From: an uncultured Pelagibacteraceae bacterium
Lineage (GTDB): Bacteria; Pseudomonadota; Alphaproteobacteria; Pelagibacterales; Pelagibacteraceae
DNA: 36,783 nt
Assembly (NCBI GenBank): GCA_902574705.1
Contig: CACGOM010000012.1
Location: 1 to 36,783, forward strand
Direction of reading: 5' to 3'
Made by a program: the position numbers and the translations under genes. Positions 25,531 to 32,723 of this stretch are shown in pieces. Position 1 is the first letter of the stretch; each line of letters begins with the position of its first letter. The notes beneath the pieces are model-generated. The model saw nothing but the letters and a program-made list of their open reading frames with translations. It made no database searches and was not told the origin of the DNA.

Positions 25531-26555
25531 TGTCTAAGATTGAAATAAATAACGTTTACAAAATATTTGGAAATAATCCTAATTCAGTTTTGCCAATGGT
25601 AAAGGATGGAGCAACAAAAGAGCAAATTTTAGAACAAACCGGTCATACTGTAGGTTTGGATAATGTTTCTCTTAAAATTCAAGAAGGAGAAACATTTGTA
25701 TGTATGGGTCTATCAGGTTCAGGAAAATCAACATTGATCAGACATTTAAATAGATTGATTGATCCTACTGATGGAGAAATTTTAATAGAAGGTACAAACG
25801 TAATGAGCTTGAACACTGAAAGTCTTATAGATTTTAGAAGACATAAAATGAGTATGGTATTTCAAAGATTTGGTTTGTTCCCACACAAGACTGTTTTGCA
25901 AAATGTTGGCTATGGTCTTGAGATGCAAGGTATTGATGAAAACAAAAGAAATAGTATTGCAATGGATAAAATACAAGCTGTTGGATTAAATGGATTTGAA
26001 AATCAATTTCCCGCTCAACTATCTGGTGGTATGCAACAAAGAGTTGGTCTTGCTAGGGCATTAGCTACAGATACTGATATTATGTTAATGGATGAAGCAT
26101 TTTCAGCATTAGACCCTTTGATAAGAAGTGACATGCAAAAGCAGCTTTTAGATTTACAAGCTGAATTAAAAAAAACTATAGTATTTATTACTCACGATTT
26201 GGATGAGTCATTAAGACTTGGAGATCATATAGGAATTTTAAATGCTGGTAAATTAGTTCAAGTAGGAACTCCAGTTGAGATCATAATGAATCCTGCAGAT
26301 GACTACGTAGAAGCATTTGTTAAAGATGTAAATAGAGCAAAAGTAATTAAAGCAAAAATTATTATGATACCTGCGGCCCAAGCTAATGGTATAGACAAAA
26401 CAAACTTAGTTAAAGTTAATGAAGATCAATTTATCGAGGAGTTTTTACCTCAAGTAGTTTGTAATAATGCAAATTGTGAAGTAGTTGACAGAGAAGGTAA
26501 TACTAAAGGATACATAACTAATAAGGAATTGCAAAAATCATTATCAAAGTCATAA
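25530..26555 (+). CDS. proV: Glycine betaine ABC transporter ATP-binding protein (ProV)
   Basis: A 341-residue ATPase of the ProV/OpuAA type. Walker A is GLSGSGKST (60-68), Q-loop Q112, signature LSGGMQQ (164-170), Walker B IMLMDE (184-189) and H-loop H222. The N-terminal 40 residues include the ProV-type extension (MVKDGATKEQILEQTG). The C-terminal 75 residues form a shortened CBS-like region that may sense ionic strength in osmoregulatory relatives. In SAR11 this transporter probably serves nutrition as much as osmoprotection. The SDR gene follows after 4 bp. Confidence 0.95.
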   Translation: MSKIEINNVYKIFGNNPNSVLPMVKDGATKEQILEQTGHTVGLDNVSLKIQEGETFVCMGLSGSGKSTLIRHLNRLIDPTDGEILIEGTNVMSLNTESLIDFRRHKMSMVFQRFGLFPHKTVLQNVGYGLEMQGIDENKRNSIAMDKIQAVGLNGFENQFPAQLSGGMQQRVGLARALATDTDIMLMDEAFSALDPLIRSDMQKQLLDLQAELKKTIVFITHDLDESLRLGDHIGILNAGKLVQVGTPVEIIMNPADDYVEAFVKDVNRAKVIKAKIIMIPAAQANGIDKTNLVKVNEDQFIEEFLPQVVCNNANCEVVDREGNTKGYITNKELQKSLSKS

Positions 26556-26559
26556 TTCA

Positions 26560-27345
26560 ATGGCTATTCAATCATTGAAAAATAAAAAAATAGTTATTTC
26601 TGCTGGTGCATCTGGTATTGGACTAGCAACAACTAAAATCTGCTTAGAAAGAGGGGCTACAGTTTTCGTTTCAGATATTAATGAAAAATTTACAAATAAA
26701 TTAAGAAAAAGTTCAAAAAATAAAAAACTTTTTATTTATAATTGTGATGCCTCAAATGAGAATGATGTAAATGACTTATTTGATAAAATTAAGAAAAAAA
26801 CATCTAAAATTGATGCTTTAATAAATAACGTTGGAATAGCAGGCCCAACTGGAACCATAGAAAAACTAAGCTCTTTCGATTGGGAAAATACTTTAAAAGT
26901 AAATGTTATCAGCCATTTTTATTTTACTAAAAATGCAATTCCACTTCTTAAAAAAAATAAAGGTGGAGCTATAATTAATCTTTCATCTGGTGCTGGTATA
27001 ATGGGATTCCCATTAAGATCTCCATACGCTGCAAGTAAATGGGCAATTATTGGAATTACTAAAACTTTAGCCATGGAACTTGGAAAGTTCAAAATTAGAG
27101 TTAATGCAATTTGCCCAGGTACAATTAAAGGTGATCGAATGGTTAGAGTAATTAGAGATAAAGCAAAATTTTTAAAAACTTCAAAAAAATCAGTTGAAAA
27201 AGAATTTATTTCCATGGCATCCATGAACAGTTGGATTTATGAGGACGACATTGGAAAAATGTGTAGCTTTTTAATCTCTAAGGACTCTGAAAGAATTTCA
27301 GGACAAGTTATTGGTGTTGACGGTAATGCTATAAGGTTAGACTAA
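26560..27345 (+). CDS. Short-chain dehydrogenase/reductase; candidate carnitine dehydrogenase
   Basis: A 261-residue classical SDR. The cofactor motif is GASGIG at 16-21, D39 at the end of beta-2 indicates NAD preference, the NNVG motif is at 89-92, and the catalytic triad is S143, Y156 and K160. The start lies 4 bp after proV, so the transporter mRNA also encodes this dehydrogenase and they presumably share a substrate. The two genes that follow the expected product, 3-dehydrocarnitine, are next door (CdhC and CdhB), while the usual carnitine dehydrogenase (CdhA, 3-hydroxyacyl-CoA dehydrogenase fold) is missing. I infer that this SDR oxidises carnitine at C3. D-carnitine dehydrogenase is, as I recall, an SDR, so stereochemistry is open. 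Confidence 0.85.
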   Translation: MAIQSLKNKKIVISAGASGIGLATTKICLERGATVFVSDINEKFTNKLRKSSKNKKLFIYNCDASNENDVNDLFDKIKKKTSKIDALINNVGIAGPTGTIEKLSSFDWENTLKVNVISHFYFTKNAIPLLKKNKGGAIINLSSGAGIMGFPLRSPYAASKWAIIGITKTLAMELGKFKIRVNAICPGTIKGDRMVRVIRDKAKFLKTSKKSVEKEFISMASMNSWIYEDDIGKMCSFLISKDSERISGQVIGVDGNAIRLD

Positions 27346-28229
27346 TAATGTTTGGTAAGTTTTAATTTTTCTCTAGTTTCACTTGGTGTCATTATAGAAA
27401 TTCCAAGATCGCTTACAATTCTAATTGCTTTCTCTACTAGTTGTGCATTCGTTGCTAATTTTCCTTTTTCTAAATATAAATTATCCTCAAGTCCTACTCT
27501 TGGATTTCCTCCCATAATTGCTGTTTGTGCAACAAATGGCATTTCATTTCTAGAAATTGCAAATCCAGACCATACAGCATTTTCTGGCATTATGTCTTTC
27601 ATTGCTTGCATTGCTAAAGGTGTTGCAGGAGCACCCCAAGGGATACCTAAACACATTTGAAACATTGGTGGATCATCTAGTAAACCTTCTTTATATAATT
27701 GTGCCCCGAACCACATATTACCTAAATCGAAAGCTTCTATTTCAGGTTTAACTTTAATTTCTTTTAATCTTTTTGCAGCTTTTCTTAAATCATTTGGAGT
27801 GTTAACTGTAATAACAGAGCTATCGCCAAAGTTCAGAGTTCCACAATCAAGAGTGCAAATCTCGGGTAAAAATTGTTCTGCATTAGCAATTCTCTCCATA
27901 ACATTTGCCATATCTGTCATTGGTCCAAATTCTAATGGATTTTCCCCCTGTCCAATATCTAAATCACCACCCATGCCTGTAGTTAAATTTAAAACTACAT
28001 CAGTTCCACTAGAACGAATTTTATCTACTACTTCTTTATACAATTCTAGACGTCTACTAGGAGTTCCATCATCTTCTCTAACGTGAATATGTGCAATTGC
28101 GGCACCTGCTTTTGCAGCTTCTATAGCAGCAGTTGCGATTTGATCAGGAGTTTTTGGTAAATCTGGATGTTTAGATGCTGTATCTCCAGATCCAGTAACA
28201 GCACATGAGATAAATACTTTATTGTTCAT
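27342..28229 (-). CDS. cdhC: 3-Dehydrocarnitine cleavage enzyme (BKACE family, CdhC-like)
   Basis: A 295-residue DUF849/BKACE enzyme, a zinc-dependent Claisen-type lyase. It moves the acyl part of a beta-keto acid onto CoA: 3-dehydrocarnitine plus acetyl-CoA gives betainyl-CoA plus acetoacetate. Zinc ligands H47 and H49 (AHIHVRED) and E248 (VGLEDN) are present. The blocks PEICTLDCGTLNFGD (122-136), CLGIPWGAPA (193-202) and NLTTGMGGDLDIG (81-93) match the CdhC branch as I remember it from Pseudomonas. It ends with a 4-base convergent overlap with the SDR and is divergent from the thioesterase gene across about 50 bp. Other BKACE substrates cannot be excluded, but the neighbouring CdhB-like thioesterase and betaine transporter support dehydrocarnitine. 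Confidence 0.88.
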   Translation of the reverse strand: MNNKVFISCAVTGSGDTASKHPDLPKTPDQIATAAIEAAKAGAAIAHIHVREDDGTPSRRLELYKEVVDKIRSSGTDVVLNLTTGMGGDLDIGQGENPLEFGPMTDMANVMERIANAEQFLPEICTLDCGTLNFGDSSVITVNTPNDLRKAAKRLKEIKVKPEIEAFDLGNMWFGAQLYKEGLLDDPPMFQMCLGIPWGAPATPLAMQAMKDIMPENAVWSGFAISRNEMPFVAQTAIMGGNPRVGLEDNLYLEKGKLATNAQLVEKAIRIVSDLGISIMTPSETREKLKLTKHY

Positions 28230-28278
28230 TTTAATTATTAGATTTATACTATTAAATTAAGTCTTGGGAAATAAAAAT

Positions 28279-28746
28279 ATGTCAGTGCATGTTACAAATG
28301 TAAAAATTAAATCTGAGTGGACAGATTATAATAAACATCTCAATATGGCCTATTATGTTTTAGTATTTGATCAGGCTTGGGAAATTTTACTTGAAAAATT
28401 TGGTATGGGTGAAACTTCAGCAAAAACTACTGGAATGAGCACTATGGTTGTTGAAACAAATACAACTTATGACAATGAAGTTGGTGAAGGTAAAGAAGTT
28501 GAGATAGTTTTAACTTATTTTGATCACGATAAGAAAAGATTACAATACAAATTAGAAATGATAGATAAAGATACAAATAAACTTTCTTCAACAATTGAAA
28601 TGCTATCATTACATGTTGATTTAAATAAAAGGAAAGTAGCTGAGTTTGATGAAGAAAGAACCAGCCTTATGGATGCATTTATTAGTGAAAATAAAGAAAA
28701 ATTTAAAAGTGATAATTTAAAATTTACAGGTAAACTAAAAAAATAA
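28279..28746 (+). CDS. cdhB: Betainyl-CoA thioesterase (CdhB-like, hotdog fold)
   Basis: A 155-residue single hotdog-fold thioesterase of the 4HBT family. The active-site motif EWTDYNKHLNMAYY (13-26) has the catalytic Asp D16. Betainyl-CoA thioesterase completes carnitine breakdown by releasing glycine betaine and CoA; in some bacteria it is fused to carnitine dehydrogenase, here it stands alone. ATG 28279 is preferred over TTG 28264 because it lies at a sensible distance from the GGGAA stretch and puts the motif at the normal position. It heads a tight operon with the TauD oxygenase (1-bp gap), the HD oxygenase and the GMC enzyme. Confidence 0.85.
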   Translation: MSVHVTNVKIKSEWTDYNKHLNMAYYVLVFDQAWEILLEKFGMGETSAKTTGMSTMVVETNTTYDNEVGEGKEVEIVLTYFDHDKKRLQYKLEMIDKDTNKLSSTIEMLSLHVDLNKRKVAEFDEERTSLMDAFISENKEKFKSDNLKFTGKLKK

Positions 28747-28747
28747 T

Positions 28748-29575
28748 ATGCAAGTAAATTTGTTATCTGGAGCATTGGGAGCTGAGGTAAAAGGGGTTGA
28801 TCTTAAAGATTCTTCTGACAAAAACTGGAAGGTAGTTAACAATCTGATGCTTGAACACAAAGCACTTTTCTTTAGAGATCAAGATATTACTTGTGAAGAA
28901 CAGATTAATTTAGCAAAAAAGTTTGGGCCACTTGAAAGACACGTTTATGTTAAAGGCTTAAAAGACCATCCAGAAATTTTAAGAATTGTAAAAGGAGCTG
29001 AAGAGAAACATCAATGGGGTGAAACTTGGCATACTGATGTTAGCTATAATCCAAAACCAACTAAAGTTATTATTTTAAGATCTAGAAAAATTCCTCCTGT
29101 TGGTGGAGATACTATGTTTTCAAATATGGAGATTGCATATGAAACTCTTGATAATGAAATTAAAAAGAAAATCGAAGGAAAGAAAGCAATTCATAGCTCT
29201 TTAGGTGCTGCAGCTTTTGTAGATAAATATACAGAGATGGAAGGTAATGGAAATTTAGATGAATACTCAAACGAGCATCCGATGGTAAGAATTCACCCTG
29301 AAACAAAGAAAAAAATTCTTTATGTGAATTCAATGTATACAAAAAAAATAATAGGTATGGATAAAAAAGAGAGCGATGAAATATTAAAAATTATTTTTGA
29401 GCATCAAGAAAGATTAGATTTTACATGTAGATTTAAATGGACAGAAAATGCTGTTGCTATTTGGGATAACAGAAGCACTCAACATCAGGGCTTAACAGAT
29501 TTTTTTCCTGGTAGAGGCCTTGGTCACGAAAGAGTAATGGATCGAATTGCAATTGAAGGAGATCATCCAAAGTAA
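28748..29575 (+). CDS. TauD/TfdA-family 2OG-Fe(II) dioxygenase, substrate unknown
   Basis: A 275-residue alpha-ketoglutarate oxygenase of the TauD family (PF02668). Iron ligands are H95 and D97 in WHTDVSY and H246 in STQHQGL; R262 and R266 (RVMDR) match the TauD arginines that bind 2-oxoglutarate and the substrate side. Taurine, 2,4-D, alkylsulfates and amino acids are known substrates of the family; none can be assigned. Its start follows the thioesterase stop by 1 bp, and the PhnZ-like gene follows its own stop with no gap. That pairing resembles the hydroxylase-plus-HD-oxygenase pairs (PhnY/PhnZ, TmpA/TmpB), so C-alpha hydroxylation for the next enzyme is the favoured role. Confidence 0.88.
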   Translation: MQVNLLSGALGAEVKGVDLKDSSDKNWKVVNNLMLEHKALFFRDQDITCEEQINLAKKFGPLERHVYVKGLKDHPEILRIVKGAEEKHQWGETWHTDVSYNPKPTKVIILRSRKIPPVGGDTMFSNMEIAYETLDNEIKKKIEGKKAIHSSLGAAAFVDKYTEMEGNGNLDEYSNEHPMVRIHPETKKKILYVNSMYTKKIIGMDKKESDEILKIIFEHQERLDFTCRFKWTENAVAIWDNRSTQHQGLTDFFPGRGLGHERVMDRIAIEGDHPK

Positions 29576-30112
29576 ATGGATATCATTGAGAAAATCATAA
29601 GTAACTTTAAAAATAATAAATCACTTTATATCGGAGAAAATGTAACAATTGCTGAACATATGATTCAGTCAGCAATGATGGCTGAAAAATCAAAAAGCAA
29701 AGACAATTTGGTTTGTTCATGTTTATTGCACGATTATGGTCATTTCATATTAGATGATCCTGATGAATTGGTTAGAAACAATCAAGATGGCAAACACGAA
29801 GATATTGGTTATGAGTATTTAAAAAGATTTTTTAAGAAAGAGGTAGTTGAACCTATTAAACATCACGTTATAGCTAAAAGATATCTTGCTAGAGATAAAA
29901 AATATTACAATCGATTATCTGAAGCATCTGTAGTAAGTCTTAAACTCCAAGGAGGCCTATTAAACAGCAAGGATGCAAAGGTATTTGAAAAAGAAGAATT
30001 CTTCAAAGATGCAATAAAACTTAGAAAGTTTGATGAAGCTGCAAAAAAAATAGGCGTCAAAATAAAAGATATCATTCAGTATAAAGATTTATTAAAAGCA
30101 TCTCTAAAATGA
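29576..30112 (+). CDS. HD-domain mixed-valent diiron oxygenase, PhnZ/TmpB-like
   Basis: A 178-residue single HD-domain protein with all metal ligands of the oxygenase PhnZ: H28, H52-D53, H74, H97 and D153, plus Y18 and E21 in YIGENV, the gating Tyr/Glu pair. Other matching blocks are HHVIAKRYL (K101 at the phosphonate-contact position), LSEAS, LQGG and KLRKFDE. PhnZ splits 1-hydroxy-2-aminoethylphosphonate to glycine and phosphate. TmpB makes glycine betaine and phosphate from the trimethylated analogue. The start directly follows the TauD stop, and its TGA overlaps the GMC start by 4 bases. Placement among glycine-betaine-forming genes favours a TmpB-like reaction. A nucleotide phosphohydrolase role is unlikely because the oxygenase-specific residues are retained. 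Confidence 0.85.
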   Translation: MDIIEKIISNFKNNKSLYIGENVTIAEHMIQSAMMAEKSKSKDNLVCSCLLHDYGHFILDDPDELVRNNQDGKHEDIGYEYLKRFFKKEVVEPIKHHVIAKRYLARDKKYYNRLSEASVVSLKLQGGLLNSKDAKVFEKEEFFKDAIKLRKFDEAAKKIGVKIKDIIQYKDLLKASLK

Positions 30113-31689
30113 ATTATGATTATTTAATAATTGGTGCAGGATCAGCAGGATGCGTACTTGCAAATAGACTAACAGAAAATGGTCAAAATAATGTAGCTAT
30201 ATTTGAAGCTGGAAAGCCTAGTGATATTTGGAAAGTTAAAATGCCCCTTGCAATTTTGTACACAATGCATGATCCAAAGTATAATTACAAATATTACTCA
30301 GAACCAGAGCCTCATTTACATAATAGAAGATTATTTTGTCCAAGAGGTAAAATGATTGGAGGATGTTCTGCTCACAATGGAATGGTATTTGTAAGAGGAA
30401 ATCCAAACGATTATAAGAGATGGGCATCTTTTGGATTAGAAAATTGGTCTTATGAAAAAGTACTTCCTTATTTTAAAAAAATTGAAACATGGTCTGAAGG
30501 AGAAAATGAGTACAGAGGTGGAAGTGGTATATTGCCAGTAAACCAATCTAAAAATAAAAATCCCTTATTTAAAGCATTTGTCGAGTCAGCTGGTGAAGCT
30601 GGCTATAAAATAAATGATGATATGAATGGTAAAGAACAAGAAGGTTTTGGAATGTACGATGTCACTATTCATAAAGGTGAAAGAGCAAGTGTTTCTAAAT
30701 ATTATTTAAATCCTGCAAAAAAAAGAAAAAACCTCAAAGTATTTACAGAGTCTTTTGTAGAAAAAATTATTTTTGAAGGAAAGAAAGCTATTGGTATTGA
30801 GGTCAAAATTAAAAATAAAATTGAAAAAATATATGCAAATAAAGAAGTAATTTTAAGTGGTGGTGCTATAAACTCTCCTCAATTGCTTATGCTGTCTGGT
30901 ATTGGTCCAAGTCAACACCTAAAAGACAAAGGAATTAATGTGGTTCACAATTTAGAGGGAGTTGGAAAAAATCTACAAGATCACTTAGAAACCTACGTTC
31001 AACAAGAGTGTAAAACAAAAGATACTTTATATTCTTATGTTAATAAAATTAATATGATTAGAATAGGTATTCAATGGTTTCTAAATAGAAGTGGTCCTTG
31101 CTCTACCTCTTTTTTAGAAGCAGGTGGCTTTTGTAAATCATCTTCTGAAAGAGAATACCCAAATATTCAATTTCATTTTTTTCCTGCTTTTGTAATTGAC
31201 CACGGATTAGTTGATCCAGATAGACATGGTTATCAATTACATGCGAGTCCAAACCATCCAAAAAGTAGAGGTCATATAACTTTAAATAGCTCTAATCCTT
31301 ATGATTATCCAAAAATTCAATTTAATTATCTTGAACATGAAGATGATTTAAAACAAACAATTGAAAGTATTCATGTAGCAAGAAAAATTTTGGGACAAAA
31401 CTCTTTAAAACCATTTGCAGGAAAAGAGATTGGACCAGGAGAACATGCTCAAACTAAAGAAGTATTTGAAGAATACATTCGTTCTAAAGCTGAGACTGCT
31501 TATCACCCATCTTGTACTTTAAAAATGGGGGTAGATAATATGGCTGTAGTTGACCAAAAACTAAAAGTTCATGGTATAGAAAATTTAAGAGTAGTTGATG
31601 CTTCTGTTATGCCTGAAATTACAAGCGGAAATTTAAATGCTCCAACGCTCATGATTGCTGAAAGAGCATCAGAATTTATTTTAAACTAA
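30109..31689 (+). CDS. GMC-family choline dehydrogenase-like flavoprotein
   Basis: A 526-residue GMC oxidoreductase. The FAD motif GAGSAG is at about 8-13, GMC signature 1 around GKMIGGCSAHNG (about 79-90), and signature 2 around SGGAINSPQLLMLSGIG. The catalytic pair H466 (AYHPSC) and N510 (SGNLNAP) corresponds to that of choline dehydrogenase and choline oxidase. BetA oxidises choline to betaine aldehyde and on to glycine betaine, feeding electrons to the membrane. It ends an operon with cdhB-, tauD- and phnZ-like genes (4-base overlap with the latter). Many marine GMC enzymes act on other alcohols, so choline is likely but not proven. Confidence 0.85.
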   Translation: MNYDYLIIGAGSAGCVLANRLTENGQNNVAIFEAGKPSDIWKVKMPLAILYTMHDPKYNYKYYSEPEPHLHNRRLFCPRGKMIGGCSAHNGMVFVRGNPNDYKRWASFGLENWSYEKVLPYFKKIETWSEGENEYRGGSGILPVNQSKNKNPLFKAFVESAGEAGYKINDDMNGKEQEGFGMYDVTIHKGERASVSKYYLNPAKKRKNLKVFTESFVEKIIFEGKKAIGIEVKIKNKIEKIYANKEVILSGGAINSPQLLMLSGIGPSQHLKDKGINVVHNLEGVGKNLQDHLETYVQQECKTKDTLYSYVNKINMIRIGIQWFLNRSGPCSTSFLEAGGFCKSSSEREYPNIQFHFFPAFVIDHGLVDPDRHGYQLHASPNHPKSRGHITLNSSNPYDYPKIQFNYLEHEDDLKQTIESIHVARKILGQNSLKPFAGKEIGPGEHAQTKEVFEEYIRSKAETAYHPSCTLKMGVDNMAVVDQKLKVHGIENLRVVDASVMPEITSGNLNAPTLMIAERASEFILN

Positions 31690-31691
31690 AA

Positions 31692-32678
31692 TTATTTGTT
31701 ACGATAAACTGAAATTAAACAGATGATTTCAAACATTATAGCCGATGCCACCATTGCAGTAATTTGATTTGGATTATCTTTTGTGGGCATTAAACATGCA
31801 ACATCACCACCAATAACATTTTTACCTTTTAGACATTGAATAAGTTTTCTTGCTTCATCCATATTGAAACCTCTATAAGCTGACTCAATGTTTGCAACAC
31901 CTGGTGCAACAGATGGATCTAAACAGTCTAAATCAAAAGTTACATAAATAGGATTATCTCCTAGTCTATCTAAAATCATTTTTGCACATTTGTCATGACC
32001 CCACTCTCTATACTCATCCATAGTAATTACTTGATAGCCATTATCATAACTTGCTTGTAACCAATCTAAAGTTCTTGGGTTTCCTCTAATTCCAATTTGT
32101 GTACTTGTATGTGGATCAACGTTTCCTTGTTTTACCAAATATGATGCCCAATGCGCGGCAGATTTTTTTGCACCAAGAAAGTGATCTAATTTTTCAAAAC
32201 AATCTGTGTGTGCATCAAAATGAAGAAAAGTTATTTTTTTTCCTTTTGTAAGTTTTGAATTTTTTTTAGCTAAGCTTTGAACAATTCCTCCTGTTATAGA
32301 ATGATCTCCACCAATAGATACCACTGGTTTTTCTGCTTGTTCTATTTGATCATAAAAAGCTGAGATCCTTTCAATACACTTTTCATTATTGTTTGCCTCT
32401 GGAAAAGGAACATCTCCTAAATCATGAATTTTATTTTCTTTCCAAGGATCAATTTTATAATCAAAATGAGATCTTTTTAACATTGCTGAAATATTTCTGA
32501 CTGCTCTTGGTCCTAGATGTTGATCTCTCTCTGTTGTTCCATTTCCTGTACTATGAGGAACACCTACTAAAGCTATATCACAGTTTTTTGGATCAGGATC
32601 ATTTTTGCATCTAAATAAAGTTGGTATACCCCACCAATAGAGGGTCTCCATCATTATCTTATCTTCTTCAGAAAACAT
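31692..32678 (-). CDS. Ureohydrolase (agmatinase/arginase family) with atypical active-site loop
   Basis: A 328-residue binuclear metal hydrolase of the arginase/agmatinase superfamily (PF00491), releasing urea from a guanidino substrate. All six metal ligands are present: H126 (GGDHS), D155, H157 and D159 (DAHTD), and D249 and D251 (TFDLDCLDP). After APG, where agmatinases normally read (T)GTPEPGG, this protein has VANIESAYRG (261-270). That loop contributes to substrate selection, so agmatine is doubtful; guanidinobutyrate, guanidine or another guanidino compound are options. A second start at M9/M10 is possible. It lies 45 bp downstream of the DmdA-like gene on the same strand and its stop is 2 bp from the convergent GMC stop. 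Confidence 0.85.
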   Translation of the reverse strand: MFSEEDKIMMETLYWWGIPTLFRCKNDPDPKNCDIALVGVPHSTGNGTTERDQHLGPRAVRNISAMLKRSHFDYKIDPWKENKIHDLGDVPFPEANNNEKCIERISAFYDQIEQAEKPVVSIGGDHSITGGIVQSLAKKNSKLTKGKKITFLHFDAHTDCFEKLDHFLGAKKSAAHWASYLVKQGNVDPHTSTQIGIRGNPRTLDWLQASYDNGYQVITMDEYREWGHDKCAKMILDRLGDNPIYVTFDLDCLDPSVAPGVANIESAYRGFNMDEARKLIQCLKGKNVIGGDVACLMPTKDNPNQITAMVASAIMFEIICLISVYRNK

Positions 32679-32723
32679 AAACCGAATATGACATAAATTT
32701 TATAAATTTAAAAGTTTATTAGC

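Noticed and set aside
27352-28086. Three plus-strand frames opposite the cdhC-like gene
   Set aside because: All lie within a gene with clear catalytic residues on the minus strand, and none has a family signature or an independent ribosome binding site.
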